From positions 8,494,001-8,558,000 of the forward strand of contig JAKZAN010000007.1 of NCBI GenBank assembly GCA_023053545.1: 64,000 nucleotides of DNA. Direction: 5' to 3'. Position numbers and translations under genes: made by a program. The stretch comes from Lepidurus packardi (taxonomy: Eukaryota > Arthropoda > Branchiopoda > Notostraca > Triopsidae). Below the pieces are notes generated by a model, which was given only the letters and a program-made list of their open reading frames with translations, searched no databases and was not told the origin of the DNA. Of the stretch, positions 40,321 to 51,768 are shown piece by piece (position 1 is the stretch's first letter; each line of letters starts with the position of its first letter).

Positions 40321-42987
40321 TTCATATTAAATTATCTCAAAATGAAATTAAACTCCTTGAAATTAAAGATAAATCCCTTAAATGAATATTAAATTTCCCT
40401 TAAATTCAAGTAAAATTCCGTTAATTTAATAATAAATTTGCTTAAATTCAAGTAAAATTGCCTAAATTTACGTTTCGGGGGTAACTCATTAATCCAAAGA
40501 ACACTGACTAATTAAGCTGAAGTACAGGAAGCTAAAACTGCGTTTTCGCCCCAAGCTTCGAGACCGTTGTTCAGAAAGGTCAATAAAGGTGGATGAGGTT
40601 AGCCTTCTAGAAACCAACGTCGACTGTTTACAGCTCATTGGCACTGACACATATAAAAACCGTTTTCAAACTGACTTGTCGCCTCCCGACATTTTTTCCT
40701 TCTTTGGCGTTGCAAAAAAAAGCCTTTAAACGCGTGAGACGGTAGTTAACGAGACTGTTAGGCTGGTGTAAGGTCTTGAACTTAAATAAAGAACTTGTTA
40801 ATACAAGAAACGTGAGAACCCCAGGCAATTTTCTCCTGAAAAATTGCTTTAAAAGGTTTTCTTACAATTTTCCCTTTGTTGGTCTCAGTAAATTGGACTC
40901 TTGTTTTTACCTTTCTCTTAAAAATTGCTCAAGTGTGCAGAATTCCGTGCGTTTAAACAAGATACATGCGCTAGAATTTCGTAGTAGTTAAGTAAAAGAA
41001 CTGAAAGAAGCTAGTGTTTTAGCCCCGGCAAGCGCATCGGATCTTGGAAAAGTTGAATGCGAAAGTCGTAGATGCGTGGCAATGAGCATGACAACGGTTT
41101 CATTCCGCCTACGCAGCAGCTCAAGTCATTCAGAAAGCCCCAGCAAAACGATTGGGACGTTTAGCCTTGAGCACTTCTTGTTCCCAAGCGTAAGCGAGTC
41201 AGGTATATACTCCCCTCATTTGCATTGCTCCAAGGGATTTTTTCCTTGAAAATGCTTAGCATGCGATCCTTCCGAATAAAGGTCAGAGGCCTCCCGAGCG
41301 TGTTTGGCGGTAACGATGGACTTGAGAGAAAAAACGCTGTTTTGAGTACTCCTTTTGCTAGTTAACAACAACAGCAAAGAAAGAAAAAACACACGTAAGA
41401 GTACCGCGATCTCTTGAAGAACTATTAACAGCTTTCGGCGGATAGCGACGCAAATCTTTGACCATAATATGGTAAGTCTCTGCTTCGGTCAAGGTCGTCG
41501 GGCTTTTCCAGGTACTGCATGAATTACTTACAGCTTTCTGATAGGTGCGCCAATCAAGGAACACACGTAACGCGAGAGAGAATAGGCAAACGGCGTTCTA
41601 GAAAGTTTTCTTGTAAACAGAAACGGAAGAGGCAACCTGCTAGGAATTCGAAAACGAAAATCATCTCACGCAGGATATCCGTGTCGAGTACAAAAGCCTC
41701 GTGCGCCGTTCACATGAAGAACGTGCAGCGCGAGATATTAAAATAACATTACTTGTACATTTCTCGCGTACAACCCCGAAAAAAAAAAAAATAAAAAAGG
41801 AACTAACCTGCCAAATACAAAACGTTCTCTTTTTGAGGAATTCCTTTCGTTAAAACCCAGTGAGCACTAAACAACTTTCAATTCACACTGCCGCATGGTA
41901 ATTTCCCGAAAGTAAACTTTTCAGAACCAGCTCACCACAGTCAATGTCACGAAGCAGTTAAGATTCAAACTTTTACAATCACTGGATTGAAACCGTACTA
42001 AGTGGTGGATTTATTAACCCTAAGCAGGGTTATCTCAAGCTTATGATATTGAGATTCAAGGGAATTCAACGTCCGAGGATGATACGTGCGTGGTTAAACG
42101 TACTGATGATATACACGTTTGAACTGCAAGCCGTTTTGTTTATAATTATTTTTTCTGACATGCGCATAGAAAAGCGCAACTGTTTACTTTTTGGAATTCG
42201 AACAACACAATGCAACACATGGTAAACGCGTGATCCGAGGTGAGACGGAATTAGGCTGTACCACTGTAAAGATTCGAGGTTCAAGAAAAGGTAGGTACTG
42301 TACAGTATTTAAAAATGTTCGCCTGTGCCTACCTATCCGCTGAATGAAACTGAAGGAATGCTGATGCCGCCGAGTCGTGCCTGCTCCTTCGCTTTGCCTG
42401 GAAGGCTCTTCAAGCAACGTAGGCGTGCACGGGGCAAGACCTTCCCTGAGGTTTTACACCTGAGCATTGTTCCTGTGTTCTACGCTGCGATTTGCTTTTT
42501 CCTTCCTTGTCGCTTGTGTACTTGCTGGTTAGCAAGGAAGGAGCTCGTCAGCAGTCTCGAGCGTTTACTCTCCTACCCTGTTTTACCTTCGTTTTTCAAC
42601 GTTCCAAGGCTCATCGCTCGCAATACAACCTCATTTTTGCATCGTCAGGTACGTAAGTTTGCTCGAATCGTCACCCAAAAATGGGCTCAACGCAAGTATA
42701 CAGACAGAAAATTACATGTCACGCCAGATGCCAACATATATCACATTCTGTCTCGATTAACTAACCATGAAAAGAGTTAACCCTTCAACAATTGTCCGTT
42801 TGTTTGCCCCCAACAATACACAACTCCAAAAGAATCACAACCATTATAGCACACTTTCAATTACAATTAAGTACCCAAATCAACGTTTACATTGACTTAG
42901 TCACTGTCCCGTATTAAAGATCTGGTTGATTCAGATTCGCTGACGGTATCAATTACGGTTAGTACCCGAATCTAAATTTATAATGAC
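40321..42987. other. Region between the ephexin first exon and transporter 3' end
   Basis: No gene is recognised. A 151-codon plus-strand frame at 42325-42780 has no splice context and no family resemblance. On the minus strand a donor GATAG|GTAGGC ends a possible ephexin 5' exon at 42333; it joins in frame to 40163, but has no ATG, so it would be untranslated. Confidence 0.4.
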
Positions 42988-43047
42988 TTAGTCGCTATCC
43001 TGTAGTAAAGATCTTGTTGATTCGGATTCGCTGACGGTTCCTAACCC
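42868..43047 (-). repeat. Tandem duplication of the short-tail coding end
   Basis: A unit of about 90 bp occurs twice (42868-42960 and 42961-43047). The copy at higher coordinates encodes the true C-terminus [16 protein letters not shown] plus TAA. The other, downstream of that stop, would read [16 protein letters not shown] plus TAA. Confidence 0.8.
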
Positions 43048-43145
43048 AAACAAAACATCGACAGCATTTTGATCATTTCGACATTCTTTGTCGTGAGATC
43101 CCTGAGTGGAATGCCAAATCCCATAAAAGCCATACATAAACCAAC
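42988..43145 (-). other. Transporter alternative last exon, short tail
   Basis: After the acceptor TTTACAG the frame reads [20 protein letters not shown], completing the final membrane helix as in other CATs, and ends [12 protein letters not shown]. This gives the 596-aa product, the usual CAT length. Confidence 0.8.
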
Positions 43146-46100
43146 CTGTAAACAAGAAAAATAACAATTTCATTAAAATGCGTGCCATAAAATAACGATG
43201 ATCAATCATAAAGTAAACCAATCATAAATCCGGGGGAACGCAGTTGCAATGTTACCGTTAAAACATAATACAGGAAATGACACTGCGAATTTTACGTGGG
43301 AAACCATCACTAGGTCTCAACAATGAAAACGAACGAGTCGAGAACATTTCATTCTTGACTTTTAGCGTAAACCAAGGAATGTGTATTGTATCGAGAAATA
43401 TGTATCGAGTATGAAATATTGATTATTTGCCGTTAAACATGTTAAAAATCTTCTTATAATCATCATTTGCACTTTGCACGCGATTGCTTCCGGCTTTGGG
43501 CGAAGCTGACGTATTTTTCGTATCAGTACTTGGAGTTGCAGGTTGAGTTAAATCTGGCATAATAGTAGTAACTTGCTTAGGAGACACCGAAACTATTGCA
43601 TCTTCAGGAGGGCTCGTTTCATTAATACGTTGGAATGCCCCTTTAAGCACGGAGAGGAGTATTTCAGCTGCTGGGTTCGAAGGTTTCTCTTCTTCTTGGG
43701 AACCGACAATATTTGGGGTAGTAGGCGGAGTTTCCGACATAATACTATCCATTTCTTCAAAGACCTGATCAAAATTGGTGGGTTCAACTTCGTTAACTTT
43801 GCTTGTCAGCTCCTGCATTACAATGTCTAGCTGAGGAGACTTGCGAATCGACGAAGTTCGGCGTGGTCTCTCGGGCAAATCGAGATCCTTTCCATTCGGC
43901 TGATTTTGCTCTATTACTGGGGGGTTGTTCTCTGCGGAAGCTTGCAACTTAATATGCATTTCTCTGGCTCGAAACAATGCGAGCTCGAAAGCGGGATCAA
44001 CGCCTTTGCTTGGGGCAATATTGCCTTCCACCGAAACGCTGGACTCCAACGATTCATTAGGTCCAGTGGAGCCTGGCTCATCATCAGCTTTGTGAATTTG
44101 GACCAAAGTAGCTTTCTGAGATTCGCCAAGCTCACGATCAGCAATGACCTCAGCTTCGTAATCAACCTTAATTAGAGCCGGCCTGCTTTCTAAAGTGGGG
44201 GAATCTGAACAAATGGTTTTATCAACAGCCTCTGAGTTGATAATAGTGAGCTCCAGCTCATGAACCTGATCTACATCCTTATCCTTGCTACTACTATCTT
44301 GCGTTAAGTCAGCAACTACGTCAATTGGGACCTGGAATGAAGACGTGACTGCCACTTCTTCAATCCTATCTTCTAAACTCTCTGCAATACTGGCGAGATC
44401 GACTTGGATGCCAGGGATTTCTGCAGGAGCTGGGTTGGGATCTTTGGTATAATAACCTAAATCTACAGGACTGGCTTGAATACGAGCAGGAGTGGCTTCA
44501 AGACGAATTTCATCGATAGCTATGACCTCTACCGGCGGGACAAAGAGGTGAGTATTGGAAACAGAAATTGAATGTTTTTTCTCGGAATGTTGAAAAGCTT
44601 CGTTGGTATGACCAGTAATACTGGGTTTAGTGTCTTGGACCTCTGCTGGCATTTTTCCACTCGCAATCAGCTGTTCCGTGCTGTTAAAGATGCCGTAGAG
44701 GAAGTAAATGGCGAAACCTAATCAGAAATTCCATTAACATTTTTAAAGAAATTTAAGAATGAAGTGTAGTAGAAATGAAACATGGAACAGTGATTAGTTA
44801 CTTACCATTCGGGTTATAACGAAGAAACCGAAAGGGAATTCCAACTCCTCCATTCGACGTTCACACGACTTCACGCCACAAACATAAAGCCCGTGATTTT
44901 AACACACGTTGATTAACCGAAAGCCACAATAAAAGGTTAATTTCAAGTAAAAACCTCCCATAAGTGCAATCCAAAATGTTCAAACATGAACCCAGCAGAG
45001 CGTCAAAAACGGACAGGGAACGTGTACATCCCAAAGAAAAAAAAGCGGAATTATAATTACCCAAGATCATCCAGACGCCAAATCGCAACCAAGTATACGG
45101 AGATAACTTCATCATCAAGTAAACGTTGATTATCACACTTAGGGCAGGCAGAATTGGGACCAGAGGGACCTATTTTAAACACATAAACTCGTAAAATTCC
45201 AATTTTAAACTCAATTTCTAGCTTCTTACCATGAAGAAAGGCATAACAGAGGATCGTGGCAGATAGTTGAGGTAGCAAATATTGGCTACCATCACTATAC
45301 CAAGAATACTGACTAGAGTAATGCACCAGGCTTCCCCATTTGAGAGCGCATCTGCCCCAAGTACCAACAGTAAACAAAAGGCAACCGTCATTACACCTAA
45401 ATCAAAGAAATGGAGCAAATTACGCTCAATACTGAAAGATCTGGTTGCAAATCTTACAATGAAGTACAACAACGAATGTTGCTCTACGCTGGGTTTGAGG
45501 CGTTGTTTTTTTCTTGGCTTCTACAAAACTGTCGGCAGCAACTTCCGTGTGCTCGTACCTAAATTAAACAAAAAAAAGGTCCTTCAAATACTGCTTTTCC
45601 TTAGAAAGGCGAAGTATCTTGCCTTAAAAGGAGGACGCAAACCGCTACCAGAGTGTAGGCCAGGAGAGTACCGATGGACATCATGTCCACTAATGCATCC
45701 AAGTCGAAAATCATACACATTATAGCTAAAAAAACAAATGACAAGCAGACACCCATTAGGATTTGTTCTTCAAATCGTGTAAAACGCAAAAGATGACGAA
45801 CCTGCACAAACACCCGAGACAGCTGTCGCTATTACGGGTGTCTGGAATCGACGGTTGACAACGCCCAAGAAACGGAACAGAAGACCATCTTTCGCCATAG
45901 CGTACACGATTCTCGGCATAGGAATTAACGCTCCCAATAAGCTAGAAAATAAAATAAAGAAATAAGTCAAATATCTTATAAAATATTAGTATTCATTAAA
46001 AACCTGGCAGAGATTCCAAAAATCGAACCTATATTCACAGTCCATGCAGCCCAGCCCCATCCTTCAATATTTTCGTAAGCAGTTACCAACGGAGTATTAG

Positions 46101-47634
46101 GATCCTGATTCATAAAAAACACATGAAAAAGTGATCAAACAGATCAAACAGATTACGATAAAAAGAAATAGAAAAATAAATATCGTGAACGTAAATATAA
46201 AATTATATACGCATATATATTTATATACTTTTTTTATTACTTTATCTATTTTTTATTTTAAAGTTTGTCAGACTTACTTGCTCGTAATAGGGTACCATGA
46301 GTGTCAGGACCACAGATACGGAGAAGTACGCAATGAATACGACAATCAAAGTCAGATTAATGGCGATAGGAATAGACTTCTTTGGGTTCTTCGCTTCTTC
46401 ACCTGTATTAGCCGGATTAAGTTGTCTGGGACGCTTATCAAAGGGCTAAACGAATATTACCTGTTGCGGCGATGCTGTCAAATCCGACAAATCTAGTGTG
46501 GAAAGACTATAAATTAGGACCAAAAGTCAACAGCTTCAAACTTTGAACTCACGCAAAAAAACACGTTGCTGCACCCTCGAATATTCCACTGATTCCAAAC
46601 GGGGCAAAACCTCCCGTACCCAAGTCTACGCCAGCAACATGCGTCGTATTCGGGTCAATCCTCCAATTGGCAGGATCAGCTATACGCCAAAAAAAAAAAA
46701 AAAAAAATATAAAAATAAATAACGTAAAGAAAATGCTACGGAAATGGAAATTTGAGTCTTTACCATTGATGATTCCTGTAACAATAACGAAGCACACCAC
46801 TCCCACGTTTACGAACGTGAACACATTCGTAAACTTAGACGACGTCTCCATTCCCGTGGCCAACAAAACTACGTGGGAAAAACGGGTTTAGGTGGCACTT
46901 TTCTCACGGAAAACAGAGAGCTCATATATCGGAATTTACCGGACAGCAGTAGCGTGATGGCAGCCGCGAAAAAATCGACGTAACTTGATAAAAGGGGTAC
47001 GTCCATAGGCGCAACTTCTTCGAAAGCATGTTGCATACTATAGTTAAAAAGTGCGTCAACATTGGAACTGAAGGCTCGAGCGACGCTGGCGGTTCCGATC
47101 AAGTATTCCAAGATCAAATTCCAGCCGATAATAAAAGCAATAAATTCCCCAACAGTCACGTAGCTGTAAATATAGGCTGAACCGGCTTTGGGTACTCGAG
47201 CTCCAAATTCGGCATAACACATAGCTAAAAAAGAAAGTTTAAAAATTAAAGTTACCAATTTCCTGCATAAAAATAAAAAATAAATACATAAAATAAATAA
47301 ATACATACAAAATTGATTTAATTTATTGAATGATTTAATTTATTAAGAATGATTTAATTTATTCTTTTCAGGAATAATTGTGAAGAATGTAAGTACCGGC
47401 AATGGCTGAAGCAATGGCAGCAATCAGGAAAGATATGCAAACGGCGGGTCCGGTGGATAGGGCAACTTTCCCAGCTAAAACGTAAATTCCCACTCCCAAT
47501 GTACTTCCCACGCCGAGTAAAGTGAGATCAAACGTGGTCAAAACTTTGGCCAAACCTTGAGAACCATGACCGTCTAAATTTTCTGATAGTCCGTGTGTTT
47601 TTCGCCGGGTAAACCTCGCCAAAATGCCCGACAT
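42988..47634 (-). CDS. Cationic amino-acid transporter (SLC7A/CAT), two 3' ends
   Basis: Common exons: 47634-47397, 47224-46940, 46868-46764, 46679-46553, 46492-46461, 46402-46278, 46104-46004, 45941-45802, 45725-45623, 45558-45458, 45396-45230 and 45169-45061. The last exon is either 43145-42988 (596 aa) or 44717-43423 (975 aa); both join in phase. CAT signatures: [100 protein letters not shown] and [16 protein letters not shown]. The hydrophobic profile fits about 14 membrane helices. CATs carry arginine and lysine across the plasma membrane; the fly member slimfast feeds TOR signalling. The intron at 45622-45559 needs a GC donor. A shorter upstream start at 47670 is not used because its context is intronic-looking. 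Confidence 0.93.
43423..44717 (-). other. Transporter alternative last exon, long acidic tail
   Basis: After the acceptor GATTAG the frame reads [16 protein letters not shown], an equivalent of the last helix in the short exon, and then continues for 413 further residues. The tail is acidic, Pro/Ser/Thr-rich and without a known domain, ending [11 protein letters not shown]. The open frame of 431 codons and its fit to the same upstream phase support it as coding. Confidence 0.8.
44806..44847 (-). other. Possible 42-nt cassette exon in the transporter
   Basis: A strong donor (GAATG|GTAAGT) ends a 42-nt, phase-preserving segment that would insert [14 protein letters not shown] before the last helix. 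Its acceptor (AATGGAG) has no pyrimidine tract, so it may not be real. Confidence 0.25.
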
Positions 47635-48047
47635 GATCGAGACACACCAGTCTTCGGGGAAGGAAAACAAAAGAATGAAACAAAGTTAAAATGAATTTCA
47701 CTATCAAGGACGTACAGGGTTTACTATGCTTTTCTATTTCTGGGGCAATTTGAGGAAGAGTGATTTATGAGAATGTTGTCGACTTGGAGTGCTAAAGGCG
47801 ACTGTCCCCAAAACACGGAGCACAAAACACTTAGCCTGGCATAGTTCGATCCTATGTCCTATCCTAAGATACCGCGTATAAGATGCACATTATATGTGAG
47901 CGGTGTTATCACCGATTTTCGTAAGGAACCTAATGCTGAGTGATTATGAACAGGCGAAAATGCCGGGTGAATGACAAATTAGATACGCAGCCCAGTTCAC
48001 ACCATAAGATAAACCTGCCTCCCAAGAATCATGCATTACCTACAAGC

Positions 48048-48239
48048 GTCTAAATCAGCGGTTCTCAAACTATGCGCGCTGGTGCTTCCGCGGTGTGCTT
48101 GCAGGGGCGCCTTGAAAAATTCCTATAATTTCATAGATGCAGCAATTATATAGGCCTATGTTCTGAAGGGCGCCGCGGCGAGCTGGGGATACTATTATTA
48201 CGCCGCGAACGAGAAAGTTTGAGAACCCCTGGTTTAAAT
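48048..48239. mobile_element. hAT-type miniature element (MITE)
   Basis: A 176-bp element at 48056-48231 with terminal inverted repeats: CAGCGGTTCTCAAACT on the left and CAGGGGTTCTCAAACT inward from the right, 15 of 16 matching. It is flanked by 8-bp copies GTCTAAAT (48048-48055) and GTTTAAAT (48232-48239), seven of eight matching. The CAGnGGTTCTCAAACT end and 8-bp duplication are typical of hAT transposons. It has no coding capacity. Confidence 0.85.
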
Positions 48240-49013
48240 AAAAGGATAGGTGATCTTATAGGCTTTTATAGGGTTTATCGAGCCCGTCTGAGTAGAAATT
48301 CCGACAGGCGATCAGCGTGACAACGCATATGATGATTGTGTAACAGTTCCCCATTAAAGTCATCAACATATACACTAGAGACTTTTTTTTTCAAAATGTA
48401 AAGTTAGTGAAGATATACTATCATTTTTAGGCGTGAAAGAGATAGCTATGTGAACCCAAGATTAGGCATGAACTTATTGATGGACACGTTTATATTTTGT
48501 TACATAATACAAATAAAAAGCTCAAGCACGCCCAGCCAGACCCGGAATAGGCTACATGTAAATAAGCAAACAGAAAGTCCGGATTAGTTGACTTAAAACA
48601 CAATTTAGTTTATGGATTTGTTTGTATCTAAATAAATAAACTTAAGACTTTAAGGTCTCTAATCAGCTGTGTTGACAATGTGAAGTCGTTATAATTACAC
48701 CATCTGGGCATTTGTTAAGCTAATTTGTTCTGTTTGTTTCTGCCATTGACAAAACTATAAATAAAGTGGCTGTATAGATTAACAGCATGTTTAAATAATT
48801 TTTACTTACATGTACAACAGGTACTATAATTTGACGGAAATCACTCAAACGTGCTAGGAACTATTATTTCAGCATAAGCATTATTAAACACTGATAGTAT
48901 TTTTTTCCAAATTCCAAGTTTTACTTCCTAAAAACAAGCACGTCTGTGTCCAAACACCTGTTACACGCCACAGGCTGCAAACATGCGTGAAAAGTGCCTC
49001 GCTGGCATGCGCT

Positions 49014-49026
49014 GTTGCCACGCAAC
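49014..49026 (+). promoter_or_regulatory. X-box (RFX site) upstream of IFT74
   Basis: GTTGCC-A-CGCAAC, an inverted repeat matching the X-box pattern RYYNYY-N(1-3)-RRNRAC at all but one position, 108 bp ahead of the IFT74 ATG. RFX factors drive ciliary genes through such sites close to the start, which fits the gene. Confidence 0.65.
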
Positions 49027-49133
49027 CTTGTCCAAACAAACCGCAATTTCCATTTCTCAGTACGACAATCTCGTGATTGTGACATACACAGATCGTGACA
49101 TTTAATTCGTTAGATAACAGTCCATGAAAAACT

Positions 49134-51600
49134 ATGGAAAGACCTCCAACAAGACGGGGCTCAGCCGTTGGGCCCCAAATCCCAGGAAGTGCAGTGCAGC
49201 GAGAAAACGCGGCAATTCCCGCTGATAGGCCGCCATCTCGTAAGACATCGGTCGCTCCAACATGGTCCGACGAAGGAAGGCCGCCGTCACGTGCCGTCGT
49301 AAGTTTTAACCTTTCAAAGATCGTGTTCATATTACGTAGTATACTTTAGCGAATAATCTTGTGTCCGAAAAGGAATTGAATGAAGGAAGGATGATTCGTA
49401 CTGCGCGACCTACGACGTCAAATTTCGATCCGAGTACGATCAATAACCGGATTGGTACTGGAAGAATGAACACCGCTCGGCCGAAATCCAGGGCTTCTTT
49501 TGGCCAAAATGGCCCGGCTACAATGGCAACCCAGGTTAAAGCTTGCGCTATTTGCTCAGATATGGGACTTGTGGACTTAACCGGGTTACATTTTGAATGA
49601 AATAGATGAATGCGACTGCGGCTGAACGTCCCATTACGCAGCAAGGGTTAGGAGGCCTTAAAACTGCCTACAGGGGTCCACAAAGACAAGTGCAAGATAA
49701 GTCGTACTTCCAGGGTCTTTTGAGGTCCAAGATTGCAGACCTTAATAACGAAATCCAACGGTTAAGCAAGGACCTTAGTTTATATGATAAAGACCGGGCT
49801 TCGCTGCCAACTTTGGACAAAAAGGTCAAAGATGTAGCCAAAGAGTTGGCAGGTGAGTGGTTATAATTTCATACGGATTTTGTTTGTATTCACGCTGGTA
49901 ACACTTGGCAGATTTCCAAGGCCAAGTCGGCGACCTAAATGTTTTGATAGAACGCATGGCAATTGACAGCGAAGTGGCTGCCATTGAGAACGAACTTCGT
50001 CTAATCAAGGCAGATAATGATCGAGAAACTAGGGATGTCGAAACTCAGTTTTCCGAAGGCCGAACGCGACAAGAAACTATCCAGGCTCTCGAGCGCGAGC
50101 TTGATCAGGTACTTCATAAAGAAACTTTTAAAAAAATCCATTACAGATGGTGTGAATGCAATTAGGAATTCCAAATGGCCGACGCGTTGGTAGCGAACAT
50201 GGAAGCTTCGAAACAGGAGAGCTATTACAAGCTAAGACAAGCGTCTGCTAATCTCCTCAACGAAATTGAAACTTTGACGTCAGATTTGGGACAGTTGACC
50301 CAACGAGCCAAGGTCATCGAAGACGATATTGGACAATCTCAGGTGCAGAAAGATTTTTTACATTCCTTTATCTATGATGTGAAATTCAACGAAATCTTCA
50401 GGCCAAACAACAGCTGATAAAGCTGAAACAGCGTTTGCAAGAGCTCCAGGAGCAGAAAGCTGAAATCATGAGAATTGAACTAACGAAAGAATCGCCTGAA
50501 CAAGAGCGAGAACGCTTACTGAACTCGGTCAAAAAAGATAACGCGGAGATTGTAATGATGGAACAGCAATTTAAGGAAATGCAAGCTAGTATCGACCGCT
50601 TGCAAACCGAATTGCTGCAAGTTGAACGAGTAAGCTGTATAAGGAATTAGAAAATTACGTAAGTGAGAGGCTTCCATAGTTATTAGATGAAAACAAGAGC
50701 GAAAAGACACAAAAATATCGCGATTTGCGTAAACGTGAGCAAACTATGGACGAATTTCTATCACGTTTCGAAGCTAGCGCTCATACGGAACAAGAACACT
50801 TAACAGCCATGGAGGAACAAATCGTGAATAGTTTAGAGCGTTTGAGCCGCCATCAGATTTCCATGGGAAACGTTCCGAAGTAAATATTTACTCCAAGTTG
50901 CTAATCGGAAATTTAATCGAATATCGTATCGCAGTGCATCGGAGTTTGCCATGGTCAAAGATGACTTATACTTCAAGGAAGAAGAGCTAGAAAAATCACG
51001 TTCAACGGTCGAAGGATTACTACTTGAACACCAGCGTTTGCAAACAAACTTAAACAAGGTAAACAACTGGACACGTTATACTACCGAAGTTATGTTTACT
51101 CTGTTTTTATCAGTTAGAAAGCCTTGAAGGCAAAATACAGGGCGAACTACAGGAATTGAGGGAAAAAATGGTCAAAATGGAGCAAGAAATGGAAACTTTC
51201 GAGGACACCGAAGGTCTGAAACGCAACGCGGAAGAACGGAGGCTAACGCTCAGCAAAGAGCACGACGTTCTGCTTGATAAACAAGGTCAACTGAAAGCAG
51301 TCGTACAACAACTGCAGGAGAAATACGATGAATTCAAAGTACAGTATTTAGAAGCCTTTTCAATAGTTTCAATGATTCAAAACGTTCTTTCAGTCTCAAC
51401 TTGACGCCAACGACACACATGTCCAATTGGTCCAATTGGAGCGCAAGCTGGCTTTGTTGGAGGAATCCAATGCCCAAGTAAATGACTTCATAGAAGCCAA
51501 GAAGGGGGAAACAGACATCCGTGGAGTCAAACTTGACGCATTGGAACGAACCCGCGCTGTCAATCAAATTCTACAAAACGTCCTAAAACGTGAATCTTAA
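49134..51600 (+). CDS. IFT74: Intraflagellar transport protein IFT74
   Basis: Ten exons: 49134-49298, 49373-49534, 49606-49852, 49912-50108, 50166-50342, 50402-50629, 50680-50879, 50935-51058, 51114-51338 and 51394-51600. They sum to 1932 nt, or 643 aa (human is 600). The first 120 residues are basic and Pro/Arg-rich (RPPTRRGSAVGPQIPG; RPITQQGLGGLKTAYRGPQR), as in other IFT74 proteins, where this part binds tubulin. Then come DKSYFQGLLRSKIADLNNEI and a nearly continuous coiled coil to the end (KADNDRETRDVETQF; KYRDLRKREQTMDEFLSRFE). IFT74 pairs with IFT81 in the IFT-B core that carries cargo along cilia. The exon 2 acceptor (CCGAAAAG) is weak but required by frame. AATAAA lies at 51659-51664. 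Confidence 0.93.
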
Positions 51601-51768
51601 AAAACAGTTCGTAACAATTTACATAGAAAGGAGGCACATGCATTATTTATACTGTTAAAATAAACTCTGGAAGTGGAAGTCTTGATAGTTTTGAACGACC
51701 TATAGCACCAAATACAATGAATCAATGCAAATTGCAAAGGAAAACAGTTGGTCTCGAGTTTTGAACAA

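Larger units (their letters stand above)
47635..49133. other. Divergent upstream region of transporter and IFT74
   Basis: About 1.5 kb between the two start codons. It contains a short hAT-like element at 48056-48231 and an X-box at 49014-49026, both listed separately. I see no gene. Confidence 0.5.

Noticed and set aside
42325..42780. 151-codon open frame on the plus strand
   Set aside because: No resemblance to any protein family, no splice or promoter context, and composition like its non-coding surroundings.
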